In this document: one piece after another, positions 7,951-16,423 of the stretch
Layout of the letters: the number at the start of each line of letters is the position of its first letter
How positions within the stretch are numbered: the first letter of the stretch is position 1
Notes under the pieces: generated by a model
What the model was told of the DNA's origin: nothing
Database searches by the model: none
Seen by the model: only the letters and a program-made list of their open reading frames with translations
IMG/VR virus record: IMGVR_UViG_3300035698_017634
Span: 1-51,744 of that record
DNA from: a virus
Reading direction: 5' to 3' (one strand)
Length of the DNA: 51,744 nucleotides
Translations under genes and position numbers: made by a program

Positions 7951-7994
7951 AAACCTTCTTTCATAAACAAAAAAGGATTAAAATTATTTCGATT

Positions 7995-8390
7995 TTACTT
8001 ACTATCGTCGTCAAAAAGCTTAATAACATTATCTTTTTGTTCAATAGGTGCTGACTGTGGCTGTCCTTGTGGTGCTTCATTACTAAAAATGTTAGCATAC
8101 TGACTCTTAAGACGGAAATCAAACACAACTTCTCCATCAGTTTCAACAACACTCTTACGATTATACTTCCAAGCAATTTTTTGACTCTTATCTGCTAAGA
8201 ATTCACGGAAAAACACCGGAAAAAGCTGAAGGGCCATTTGACCATTCTGAGGATTGGGCTGAGTGTGGACCACAACAGGATTATACACACACAAAACATC
8301 TTCTGTTGTCTTGTCTGTATCCTTTTCTGCAAAAATTGTACGCCCAATAGAATCCATAAATACAATAATGTTCTTGTCGTTAATTGTCAT
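7995..8390 (-). CDS. Hypothetical protein downstream of the structured RNA
   Basis: A 131-residue protein with a beta-rich first half (DKNIIVFMDSIGRTIFAEKD, VLCVYNPVVVHTQPN) and a Pro/Gln-rich acidic tail ending FDDDSK. A strong AAAAGGAG ribosome-binding site precedes the ATG at 8390. The tail looks like those of phage ssDNA-associated proteins, but the family is not recognised. It is the first gene after the 200-base structured segment at 8431-8628, whose 3' end lies about 40 bases upstream. That segment may be its leader. Confidence 0.7.
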   Translation of the reverse strand: MTINDKNIIVFMDSIGRTIFAEKDTDKTTEDVLCVYNPVVVHTQPNPQNGQMALQLFPVFFREFLADKSQKIAWKYNRKSVVETDGEVVFDFRLKSQYANIFSNEAPQGQPQSAPIEQKDNVIKLFDDDSK

Positions 8391-8430
8391 TTTTCTCCTT
8401 TTATTTGTTGTTTATTGTTTTTAAAATTAA

Positions 8431-8628
8431 TGTTCAGTTGCCAGCTATGTTTATTCAAAAATATAAAAAAGTTTTAAATATTAATAATTAATTATTAAGG
8501 TTTAACATCATGAGTTTTAAAATTTAATAACAGTATCATTATCGATGTTTAATATTTGTAGTTAGATAGCGCCTGCTACCTAACCCACGATGTAATACTT
8601 TTGACATCGCACATCCAACAACTGAACA
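8431..8628 (-). ncRNA. Candidate structured RNA (novel sRNA or 5' leader element)
   Basis: Between two genes, the minus strand contains a perfect 10-bp closing helix (TGTTCAGTTG at 8628-8619 is complementary to 8440-8431). Inside are, in order: a 6-bp hairpin CGATGT/ACATCG, and a 10-bp hairpin GTTAGGTAGC-AGGC-GCTATCTAAC with one G-U pair. The G-U pair becomes an A-C mismatch on the other strand, which favours minus-strand transcription. Next come an AACATC/GATGTT helix enclosing a smaller hairpin and a palindromic A/T hairpin. No U-run follows the strong hairpins, so they are not simple terminators. I recognise no known RNA class. It starts three bases after the stop of the gene at 8631. Confidence 0.55.
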
Positions 8629-8630
8629 AA

Positions 8631-9071
8631 TTATATTTCTTTAGTTGCGTTATAATCATCTATTTCGTCTTGAACCTCTTCAATCTGCTTTGTAAGCTTT
8701 GAAACAAGAGAAGTAACTTGTGTGTCCATTATAGCAGCCATATGAACTACTTCTTTAGCATCACCACTTCCGAAACTTTCTCTATATGTGGTACCGTCTT
8801 GCGTATTTACACTTTTTAAAAAGGCAATTAACCCTTTACATTCAGCTATCTGAAAGATCTTTTTACTAATTTGGTTATTTGCAATTGAAATTTTACTCTT
8901 AATGGTAACTAACTCCTCAGTCGTTTGACACAATAGGCTATACTGTTGCTGTATATCATACTTACAAACATTAGGTTTTATTACAACATTGTTCTTAAGT
9001 ATAATCTCTTTTATTGAGTTGATTTCGGTGATTAACGAATTCTTAACTTTTAGTGCTTTTGATAAGTTCAT
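8631..9071 (-). CDS. Coiled-coil protein, possibly DIP1984/DUF6847-like
   Basis: A 146-residue helical protein beginning MNLSKALKVKNSLITEINSIKE and ending with another helical pair (LTKQIEEVQDEIDDYNATKE). The start pattern (AL..K..L..EI..L) and the mid segment asking about SKISIANNQISKK recall DIP1984-type proteins found in phages and bacteria, but the match is only by eye. A TATAAT-like box lies about 45 bases upstream without a good -35 element. Function unknown. Confidence 0.6.
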   Translation of the reverse strand: MNLSKALKVKNSLITEINSIKEIILKNNVVIKPNVCKYDIQQQYSLLCQTTEELVTIKSKISIANNQISKKIFQIAECKGLIAFLKSVNTQDGTTYRESFGSGDAKEVVHMAAIMDTQVTSLVSKLTKQIEEVQDEIDDYNATKEI

Positions 9072-9134
9072 ACTTTCCTTTCTGTATTTATTTTATATAT
9101 AATATTATAACAAAACTTTTCCGTTTTTTATTAT

Positions 9135-10238
9135 TTAATTCAGCATTTTTAATAGATCTACAGCGAAATTATTATTAGGATTTTCTAACTTCCAGCCAAT
9201 TGCTTCATAAAAACGTGATATGGACTGCACCACTAACTTATCAAACATTTTATTAATATCAACCTGTAAATTAAATTCTTGAGGAAAGACATCAGAAAAG
9301 GCAATACTCTCTATATTATATTTATTAGGTAAAAGGTATAGATATTTAATTTTTTGACCTGATTGTATTTTTTCATACTTATGAGTTAAAGACAATTTAT
9401 CTAATAATAAGTTATATCTTATAGACCCCTTTACGTGAATTGGCGTGTGGTTTCCCATCTTAAAACCTTCACTTAACTTTTTATATTTTTCTAGATTTTT
9501 CATGCCCTTTGGAACCGCTATTTGTTCCGTTGGAATCGCTTTAAATTTGTTAAAGGTTTCTTTAAAAATTTCATTAGTTTTTTGATTATCGTGAGTTCTA
9601 ATAATTGTCTCTATAACTTCTTTAATAATGGGCTTAATAGCCTTTGGCACGTCACTTTTAACAAGATCAACTCCCTTATATGATATCTTATCACATGGAA
9701 TGCCCTTATTATCTATAATATGAAGCGCATAATGCTTCTTTACTAAAAACACACCAGTTGTACATATGGATTCTCGTTTAAACTGAAAACGACAATCTTG
9801 AGAGTTTAGCTCAGTATTTCCCCATTTAACAATTTCTTCATTTAAGTGTTTATCAATTTCATTAATAATTTGAATTACAGCTGGGTTTATTAAATTATCT
9901 ACCATCATAGGAATCTTTAGCTTTTCAAGAATAGATTTCAACGTAATAAACAATGAATCCGTATCGGCAGTGATAATATTGTCTTTTTCAATTTGATATT
10001 TTGTTTTAATATATTCATTAACAATTACTTCGCTTTTTTTAATACACTCTTGCCCAGTTAATGTAATACTGGCAGCACATTCAATATCATAAAGCGGACT
10101 ATATTGATTTGCGAAGGTTCCGTAGACCTTATTCATAAATAGTTTAATTGCTGTCTGTTGATTGTCTAGATGAACAATTTTATTTTCTAGTACTTCAATT
10201 TTATTTTTTAGTTTATTTATTTTTTCTTCGTTTTCCAT
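9135..10238 (-). CDS. 43: B-family DNA polymerase gp43, C-terminal half
   Basis: This 367-residue product holds polymerase motif B in the form KLFMNKVYGTFANQ near residue 35, motif C TADTDSLF near residue 93, and the thumb domain. It lacks any exonuclease domain and motif A, which are on the gene at 11491-13023. The first 30 residues (INKLKNKIEVLENKI) are a heptad-like helix, complementary in style to the helical end of the N-half. The two may re-associate as a coiled coil at the tip of the fingers. ATG 10238 is preferred over the upstream TTG. It overlaps the HNH gene by 26 bases. No intein sequence is visible. Confidence 0.87.
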   Translation of the reverse strand: MENEEKINKLKNKIEVLENKIVHLDNQQTAIKLFMNKVYGTFANQYSPLYDIECAASITLTGQECIKKSEVIVNEYIKTKYQIEKDNIITADTDSLFITLKSILEKLKIPMMVDNLINPAVIQIINEIDKHLNEEIVKWGNTELNSQDCRFQFKRESICTTGVFLVKKHYALHIIDNKGIPCDKISYKGVDLVKSDVPKAIKPIIKEVIETIIRTHDNQKTNEIFKETFNKFKAIPTEQIAVPKGMKNLEKYKKLSEGFKMGNHTPIHVKGSIRYNLLLDKLSLTHKYEKIQSGQKIKYLYLLPNKYNIESIAFSDVFPQEFNLQVDINKMFDKLVVQSISRFYEAIGWKLENPNNNFAVDLLKMLN

Positions 10239-11445
10239 AATATTCAAATCCTAATAATTTAATATTATTAACAAATTCATTTAAAAATTCTTTAGAAAAT
10301 TTTAAATATTCTCTTTGGCTACAATTTAATGATCCTTTTAACATTTGAAGATTTCCATAATGTCCTATTATTTTTGGATCAATTTTATTAACAAATCCAT
10401 ATGCAATTGAAACTATATGATCTAAATGGAATCCGTGGGAATTATTATCTACTCGCTCTCTTTTAACACTATTAAAGTTTATTAAATTTTCATATAATTT
10501 ATATGATAAGTTTGTATACGCCTTTACTTTTTGATAATATTGTGGCCAATTTTTAATGTTAATTTTATTTTTATTTAACTGAATTATACTTTTATAATTA
10601 CCTGTACATTTACTTGAACAAAACGTATGATATCCATTGATGTGCGTATCATATTTACATTTTTTAATTTTACAATACAAACAATATGGAGCCTGATCTA
10701 AATTATTTAAATACAAAAATATAGCTTCAGAAACATTTTTTATTAATGGATATTGTTTTTGTATTTTTTTATAAATTTTAGGAAAAAAATTTTTTAAATA
10801 TTGTTTGCAACGATTTCCTTGTTTTAAAGATATTATTTTTTTAATTGTTTGATATTCGTTTAAAGATTTATTTTTTAATATTTTAAACAATCTATATCCA
10901 AAATAGCCATATTTGTTTGTATGAAAAATTAAAGGAATTTGATTAATTTTAGGTTTGTCATAAATATTATATGTATATCTATAAACCATTTCTCTTTTAT
11001 TAGTCGAATCAGAAAAAGTTTTAATAATATATTGATATTCTTTGGGATAATATTTTTGAATTATATTTAAAATTCGAATGCAAGATTTATTATTATTTCC
11101 TGTGGTGTTATTTTTTTGAAATATATAAATTGATTTAATTAACTGTTTAAGATTAAATTTGGGATGTTTGTTGATATAATTTTTAAGAAAAATAGTAAAT
11201 TTATTATTTTGCATTCTTCCTTTTTTATATATTTTTCCGTTCAGAATCAATGGTTCATATGATATTTCTTTAAAATTATATGATTTATTATTGATAATTA
11301 AAGTTTTATTTTTCAATTCTTTCCAAATTTCTGGCCATTTTCTTTTAAGATATTCAAAATTATTTCTAGTATAATTTGCATTAATAGCTTTTCTAGGGGT
11401 TGATATATTATTTTTACACCAAACGATTAATTCTTCATTATTCAC
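10213..11445 (-). CDS. HNH free-standing homing endonuclease between polymerase halves
   Basis: A 410-residue basic protein. Around residue 255 YCLYCKIKKCKYD and YHTFCSSKCTGN form a zinc-finger-like Cys cluster. Near residue 350 GFHLDHIVSIAYGF followed by GHYGNLQMLKGSLN gives the HNH nuclease motif (His, Asp-His, Asn, Asn). The N-terminal 240 residues are rich in Lys, Ile and Asn and presumably bind the target site. The start is a GTG at 11445 with GGAG eight bases before it. A GATAAATA late-promoter box lies 30 bases upstream. The sequence is strongly A/T-biased compared with the polymerase. It probably cleaves uninterrupted gene 43 in competing phages and thus spreads with the break. Confidence 0.85.
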   Translation of the reverse strand: MNNEELIVWCKNNISTPRKAINANYTRNNFEYLKRKWPEIWKELKNKTLIINNKSYNFKEISYEPLILNGKIYKKGRMQNNKFTIFLKNYINKHPKFNLKQLIKSIYIFQKNNTTGNNNKSCIRILNIIQKYYPKEYQYIIKTFSDSTNKREMVYRYTYNIYDKPKINQIPLIFHTNKYGYFGYRLFKILKNKSLNEYQTIKKIISLKQGNRCKQYLKNFFPKIYKKIQKQYPLIKNVSEAIFLYLNNLDQAPYCLYCKIKKCKYDTHINGYHTFCSSKCTGNYKSIIQLNKNKINIKNWPQYYQKVKAYTNLSYKLYENLINFNSVKRERVDNNSHGFHLDHIVSIAYGFVNKIDPKIIGHYGNLQMLKGSLNCSQREYLKFSKEFLNEFVNNIKLLGFEYYGKRRKNK

Positions 11446-11474
11446 ATTAAATCTCCATAAACCTTGTTTTTAAA

Positions 11475-11482
11475 TATTTATC
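11475..11482 (-). promoter_or_regulatory. Late-promoter box GATAAATA before the HNH endonuclease
   Basis: The minus-strand sequence GATAAATATTTAAAAA is identical over 16 bases to the boxes before the genes at 42126 and 45738. It falls between the polymerase N-half stop and the endonuclease GTG, leaving a leader of about 20 bases with GGAG. A perfect 6-bp hairpin (AAATCT-N5-AGATTT, 11486-11502) overlaps the polymerase stop codon just upstream. Confidence 0.6.
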
Positions 11483-11490
11483 TTAAAATC

Positions 11491-13023
11491 TCAACAAGAT
11501 TTACGGAATGATGCTTTTAAACTGTTTAATTCCTTTATAATTTTATTCTTTTTTTCTTCTAATTCGTTTATTTCTTTCTGAATATTTTTTCTTTTATCAT
11601 ATAATGGAGAAATCAGTTCAGAACAAATACCTTTAAATGACTGAATAAACATAATATTTGCTTTTGAAACTGCTATTTTTTTGTCAACTATAAATTTAGT
11701 AAACTCTTCGTTAGTAAACTCTTTTTGCTGTTTATTAATGAACTCCACTTTTACTTTACCGTTTTCATTAGACAGTATTTTACCAGCTTTCGTTTCTGGT
11801 GAAATATTTAAAGTAATCATTGTATTTGGGTATAGACTGTTTAAGTCAAATGTGACTATATTCTCATACAACCCTCTTTTTGGTTGTTTAACAAAACCGC
11901 CTGTAAATGATTGCACGTCTTTATTAACAAACGTTGGTATAATTCTATTTTTTAACAATGCTTTACTTGCTAAAGCCCCACCTACCATCGCAATTGTCCC
12001 CATAGCATCTTCAAACGGGGTTAAACCAAGATATGCTAACTCTCTCATTGTAGACATATAATGTAGCTTTTTTTCTAGATCAATTATAAGCTGAACATCT
12101 TGTATATTATAATCAACAAACGTAGTCCAATCCTTTTCCGCAAGTTCGGTTAAACTTATAGCATTATAAGTCAATTTACCGGCCCCTAATTCTTCTTCCC
12201 CAATATAGTTTAAACTATATGAGGATTTTAAATTCTGAGAGAATGTTTTATATATAAACATATAATCAAAGAGCGATACCCCCTTAATTAACCATTTTGA
12301 GTTTTCATCTCCAAAGCGGTTAATTACTTTTTCTCTAAAATTCAACTCTCCAACCGGAGATAGTTTTTTAGGGAAATTTTCATCCTTAAAAACTATTTTC
12401 ATTCGATTTATGATATATGGTATATCAAATACTTCTGAATTCCATCCAACAACTATATCGGGAAAGTGTTTTCTCCAGTATTTCACAAAATATAAGAGCA
12501 ATTCTTCCTCACTCTTACATTTAATATATATCACATTATCTTGTTTGGGTTGGTAGTCCTTTTCTAATCCAAACACAATAAACTTATTTTCTAAGGAATC
12601 AAAAATGTTAATTACATTAATTGTATCCTTAGCTTTAGTTATATCAGGAAAGGTGTGAGAAAAAGTTTCAATATCCAGGTAAAAAATTCTTAAAGGATGC
12701 TTATTGAAGTCGTCATTTTCGTGGGTATTGTAGAAATTATCTATTAAAAACTGTTGTTCGGGTTTTATGTTATAAAAAATTCGCGTAATTCCACACGTTT
12801 TAATGTATTCACTTCTTTTCCATGCATTGTCGAATTCCATTTTTTTCAACTTTGTGTTAAAAATAGAAATTCCATCTTTACCATCAGGGTGTTCAATATA
12901 AAAATAAGGCCGGAAAGGTTTAGTTACAATAATCCGTTCACCCTTTTCATTCCAGGAATATAAAGTGATTTTACTTGAAAACTTATTGTAATGAATGTTG
13001 CGATAATTAAAAAAGTTTTCCAT
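11491..13023 (-). CDS. 43: B-family DNA polymerase gp43, N-terminal half
   Basis: The 510-residue product carries the 3'-5' exonuclease (Exo I FYLDIETFSH; Exo II VGWNSEVFDIPYI; Exo III YNIQDVQLIID) and the first part of the polymerase domain with motif A FDLNSLYPNTMITLN. It ends in a charged helix (IQKEINELEEKKNKIIKELNSL) and the tail SFRKSC, upstream of motif B. The break therefore falls in the fingers. The rest is on 9135-10238. Split gene 43 is known in some T4-like Aeromonas phages. A TTAACT-N16-TATAAT promoter ends six bases before the ATG, so the mRNA is probably leaderless. Confidence 0.9.
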   Translation of the reverse strand: MENFFNYRNIHYNKFSSKITLYSWNEKGERIIVTKPFRPYFYIEHPDGKDGISIFNTKLKKMEFDNAWKRSEYIKTCGITRIFYNIKPEQQFLIDNFYNTHENDDFNKHPLRIFYLDIETFSHTFPDITKAKDTINVINIFDSLENKFIVFGLEKDYQPKQDNVIYIKCKSEEELLLYFVKYWRKHFPDIVVGWNSEVFDIPYIINRMKIVFKDENFPKKLSPVGELNFREKVINRFGDENSKWLIKGVSLFDYMFIYKTFSQNLKSSYSLNYIGEEELGAGKLTYNAISLTELAEKDWTTFVDYNIQDVQLIIDLEKKLHYMSTMRELAYLGLTPFEDAMGTIAMVGGALASKALLKNRIIPTFVNKDVQSFTGGFVKQPKRGLYENIVTFDLNSLYPNTMITLNISPETKAGKILSNENGKVKVEFINKQQKEFTNEEFTKFIVDKKIAVSKANIMFIQSFKGICSELISPLYDKRKNIQKEINELEEKKNKIIKELNSLKASFRKSC

Positions 13024-13029
13024 ATTAGT

Positions 13030-13057
13030 ATTATAGTAAAAAATGCTAATTAGTTAA
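13030..13057 (-). promoter_or_regulatory. TTAACT-N16-TATAAT promoter of the polymerase N-half gene
   Basis: Minus-strand TTAACT (13057-13052) and TATAAT (13035-13030) are spaced by 16 bases. Only six bases separate the -10 box from the ATG at 13023, so the expected start point is at or next to the initiation codon. No Shine-Dalgarno sequence can fit in the transcript. Confidence 0.65.
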
Positions 13058-14307
13058 CACTTTTGATCAGGATTATTTTTTATTAACTTTGGAGCTATTT
13101 TATTACGTTCTTTACTTCCCCACTTAGTAAAGTAGAGAGCGTAATGTTCATCCAGATGATTATCTAACCACATGGACTCAGCATAAGCCCTTGATTTTCT
13201 ACAAAGTTTCATATAAGCATCTTTATCCCGCATAGTTGTTTTTACACAATCAACTAGTTCTGATCCAGTATTAAACTTTAAAAACGAATCTTTATATGTT
13301 ATAAGATCCTGAGTAATACATGGAACACCTATACAAGCAGGTTCAAGAAATTTAATATTACTTTTTGACTTATTAAATGTATTGTCTAGTAATGGTGCAA
13401 ACGTAAAATTCGGAAGAATTTCACTAATTCTTGCAGGATATTCCGGAAGAATTGCCCATTCTTTATAAGTCATTTCTCCATTATCAATAAAGGGTTTTAC
13501 TGGTAATGGGAATGCTCCACAAAACACCCAATGAATATCTTTTCTGCTTTTTATAATATCATTTACTACATTTGCAAAGTCGTCTTTTTGATTGGTTTTA
13601 TTTTGAACGTCAATATGTGTTCCACTTCCAAAATAAGCAACTCTAGGACGTTTCTTGTTTTTATCATAACCCATTTCAAGTCTATTAAGATCATAGAAAC
13701 GATCAAACCACTGTTTAGGCGGGTAGTTAGGAATTACAGTAATGTGTTTGTTTCCAATTTTATTTATATAATATTGTTTCATAAAGTCACAAGTTACTGA
13801 AATTTCATCAGAAAGTGACATCATTGCTTTAATCGAATCTAAAATTTCCGGATCATCAAACGCAGACTTACATCTGTTATAATCTGGAATATCATCACGA
13901 AACACAATATCGTCTATTTCGTAGATTATTCGAACACCTGTCTTTTTTCCAACATCCTTTAAAAACTTTACAAACTGTAGCTGATGCGGCGTTGCTTGTC
14001 TTTGCAACCTAACAGATTGAACTGTTTCGTAAATTCGTGGATCAGTTAGCATTATTGTTAAATCCATTACAATAGCCTTCTGCCTGAAGTTTAACAGCAT
14101 CGCTGGATATGCTTGTCTCCAAGCACCGCAACCACCGTAATCTGCTAAATAATTAATTGCTCGTGGTAAATTGGTTCCAGGTAAAACCAAAGGGGGTAGA
14201 GACTTCTGCTGTGGTTTAACTCCGACTACGCTGGCTTGTGGAATTCCTAATGGAAATCCAAGTGGTTTTAGTGGTATATCTAACACGGCAGGGCTATAAG
14301 TACTCAT
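13054..14307 (-). CDS. Glycosyltransferase, GT-B fold (group 1/4-like)
   Basis: A 417-residue protein whose second half has the usual features of retaining GT-B enzymes. These are ITVIPNYPP, a phosphosugar-type strand RPRVAYFGSGTHIDVQN, HWVFCGAF, and FAPLLDNTFNKSKSNIKFLEPACIGVPCI, equivalent to the donor-binding ExxxxG-P-I region. The middle has YEIDDIVFRDDIPDYN. It is not part of the sugar block at 18-28 kb but lies between gene 43 and gene 46, overlapping the latter by four bases. Acceptor unknown; it may modify DNA, phage protein or host surface glycan. The polymerase promoter lies partly within its last codons. Confidence 0.75.
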   Translation of the reverse strand: MSTYSPAVLDIPLKPLGFPLGIPQASVVGVKPQQKSLPPLVLPGTNLPRAINYLADYGGCGAWRQAYPAMLLNFRQKAIVMDLTIMLTDPRIYETVQSVRLQRQATPHQLQFVKFLKDVGKKTGVRIIYEIDDIVFRDDIPDYNRCKSAFDDPEILDSIKAMMSLSDEISVTCDFMKQYYINKIGNKHITVIPNYPPKQWFDRFYDLNRLEMGYDKNKKRPRVAYFGSGTHIDVQNKTNQKDDFANVVNDIIKSRKDIHWVFCGAFPLPVKPFIDNGEMTYKEWAILPEYPARISEILPNFTFAPLLDNTFNKSKSNIKFLEPACIGVPCITQDLITYKDSFLKFNTGSELVDCVKTTMRDKDAYMKLCRKSRAYAESMWLDNHLDEHYALYFTKWGSKERNKIAPKLIKNNPDQKC

Positions 14308-16106
14308 ATATTTTTCCTTTCAGTTGTAATTCCATTTCTTTTTTCAAGAAATATAACATTAGTACTTTCGTTTTTAGAAAATTCATTTTTATGCGTTATA
14401 AGGTAAACACATTCGTTATATTTCTCAACTCTTTCCTTTAAAACATCCATTACAAGACTACAGCCCTTTGTATCTAAAGCGGAGTCTAATAATTCATCAA
14501 ACATAGAAACGTTAAAAGAAACATTTCCTTGTAATCTTTGTATATCCATAAAAGTAAATAAACAAGCTAAATCTATTCGTTTTCTTTCGCCACTTGAAAA
14601 GTTCCAATAAGAACAACTAAAACCTCGGTCATTTAAAACAGTTTCTTCAAAATATTCATTAAACTCCATAACGCATGGAGCACCTAGTTTTTTCAAATAT
14701 TGATTAAGCGTAGTGTTAAGTAGCTTTATCATCTTTTTAATAATAAAAGCTTTTAACCCTTCTTCTGAAACAACAAATTTAACAACATCTAAGTCTAATA
14801 ACTCACCTTCTAGTTCTTTGATCTTTTGTTTACATACTTCAACTCTAGACTTGACCCCTTCAATATCAGCTTTAACTGTTGACTTTTCCTTTTTAATTGC
14901 TTCTATATCTTTTTGAAGCGACTTTATTAAAGTATTTATATCATTAATTCGAGTTTGTATATATTTATTTTCTGTTTCTATTAGAGATAGTTGTAATATC
15001 TTATCTTGAATTTCTTGAGTTTTAATTTTATCTGCTTTATAATCGTTATTATTTTTTACGTATTCTTTCTCTTTTTCAGCTAACTCTATTGTGTTTTTGT
15101 TAATATTATCTAGCAAATCTTGAAGTTTATTGGCTATAACTTCTTTATCGGTATCCTTAAACGGGCGTTTACACAGCTTACAAACATCACCAAGTGTTTT
15201 AAGCTGTTCTTTGTCTAATTTTAACTGTTTTATTTCTCTTTTAAGGTTATTAACGGCTTCCAACAACCTTTGACTGTTTTGTAGTACTATATCTTGCTTC
15301 TTTTCATACAAGTTTAAACTTTTTTGATAACTTATAACATTTCCGTTTGTTGTTATTGGTTTTACCTTTAACATTTCGTCTTGCTTTTGTTTTTCGCCTT
15401 CACTTATCCGACCTTCAAGGGCCTTAACCTTAATTATTCGATTTTCTTCATCTTTCTTCTGTTGTTCTTCATAAAAAAGCAAAGTACTATTTACCTCTTT
15501 TAGTTTAATCTCTTCCATGTCGCATATTTTTTTAGTTTCATTATACTTTTCCCGCGTAAGGGATAACATTTCACTAAAAATGTTTAAGTTAAATATACCC
15601 TCTACAAACTTCCGCTTATCAATTTTCTTTTGAGCCATAAAAGGAATTGTTGATCCGGAAGACATTATAACCGAATTTTCAAAACACCCTAATGAAGTTG
15701 TAAGTAATGATAATAGAAATTCATTTGACTTAACAATTGAAGACGGTGTAATATCAATAGCATTTTCAAGAATTGTGCATTTACTTGGTAAAATAGTTCT
15801 TTTAACTATATATTCTTTTTTATTATTGTTGTTAAAAACGTTAAATGATAATTGAATTTCTGCTGTCGTTTTGTTTAAGTTATTTGCCATTTCATCTTTT
15901 TTTAAGTCGACTGATACTTCATTAAACAAAACAAATAGCAACGCATTTAAAATAGCCGTTTTTCCGACTCCATTTTTACAGTCTTCTTTATCATAATTTA
16001 TACCAGTAATTAGATTTAATCCCCTTTGAAAGGGGATTGTAATCGGATCTTTACCGATAGAAAAGAAGTTTTTTATGGTTAATGTTGTAAATTCAATTCG
16101 TTTCAA
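14304..16106 (-). CDS. 46: gp46-like recombination nuclease subunit (SbcC/Rad50 type)
   Basis: The 600-residue protein has the Rad50/SbcC plan: an N-terminal ATPase half with Walker A NGVGKTAILNALL, long coiled coils from about residue 180, a zinc hook CKLC near residue 315, a second coiled coil, and then signature SSGERKRIDLACLF with Walker B MFDELLD. Size agrees with T4 gp46 (560). It works with gp47 (28322-29398), here encoded 12 kb away, to resect double-strand ends for recombination-dependent replication. In T4 the two genes are adjacent. The ATG at 16106 follows a short spacer after the 103-residue gene. Confidence 0.9.
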   Translation of the reverse strand: MKRIEFTTLTIKNFFSIGKDPITIPFQRGLNLITGINYDKEDCKNGVGKTAILNALLFVLFNEVSVDLKKDEMANNLNKTTAEIQLSFNVFNNNNKKEYIVKRTILPSKCTILENAIDITPSSIVKSNEFLLSLLTTSLGCFENSVIMSSGSTIPFMAQKKIDKRKFVEGIFNLNIFSEMLSLTREKYNETKKICDMEEIKLKEVNSTLLFYEEQQKKDEENRIIKVKALEGRISEGEKQKQDEMLKVKPITTNGNVISYQKSLNLYEKKQDIVLQNSQRLLEAVNNLKREIKQLKLDKEQLKTLGDVCKLCKRPFKDTDKEVIANKLQDLLDNINKNTIELAEKEKEYVKNNNDYKADKIKTQEIQDKILQLSLIETENKYIQTRINDINTLIKSLQKDIEAIKKEKSTVKADIEGVKSRVEVCKQKIKELEGELLDLDVVKFVVSEEGLKAFIIKKMIKLLNTTLNQYLKKLGAPCVMEFNEYFEETVLNDRGFSCSYWNFSSGERKRIDLACLFTFMDIQRLQGNVSFNVSMFDELLDSALDTKGCSLVMDVLKERVEKYNECVYLITHKNEFSKNESTNVIFLEKRNGITTERKNI

Positions 16107-16111
16107 TTAAA

Positions 16112-16423
16112 TTACCTTTTGTTTTTAATAAAATAATGGGGCACAGGAAAAAACCCACCGCTCCTTTTAATTTTATATATTTTTTTCTCAATTAAATTAT
16201 TTTTTATTCCTTCATTTATAAACGCTTTTGCAACCGATGCACTTCGATTTAACATCTTAGACACTTCAGCTGAAGTGTACCATCCTTTTGGCACCGTTTC
16301 GACTTGCTCAAACTTTTCAATGTTTAAGACTCGCAACCACTTATTAATATCTTCTTTAGGGTAGCTTATATTTTCAGTGCTTGTGCTTTTTGCGACACTA
16401 GATTTGCAATATGTGCTTGCCAT
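16112..16423 (-). CDS. Small putative winged-helix DNA-binding protein
   Basis: A 103-residue basic protein. The segment GWYTSAEVSKMLNRSASVAKAFINEGIKNNLIEKK reads like a helix-turn-helix of the winged type, followed by a basic wing (KIYKIKRSGGFFP). It overlaps the metallophosphoesterase gene by 58 bases in another frame. AAAGGA precedes the ATG by eight bases, which supports this start. It could be a transcription factor or a recombination accessory; family not recognised. Confidence 0.6.
   Translation of the reverse strand: MASTYCKSSVAKSTSTENISYPKEDINKWLRVLNIEKFEQVETVPKGWYTSAEVSKMLNRSASVAKAFINEGIKNNLIEKKIYKIKRSGGFFPVPHYFIKNKR

Noticed and set aside
8570-8605. Hairpins read as rho-independent terminators of the gene at 8631
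   Set aside because: No U-run follows them on the minus strand, and they are enclosed by a long-range helix, which suits a structured RNA better.
11446-11490. Possible intein remnant at the end of the polymerase N-half (last residue Cys)
   Set aside because: The Cys is followed at once by a stop, and the C-half begins with its own helix without any HN-type C-intein. One Cys is not evidence.
11681-12061. Rightward frame inside the polymerase N-half
   Set aside because: Antisense shadow of a well-defined polymerase with conserved motifs.
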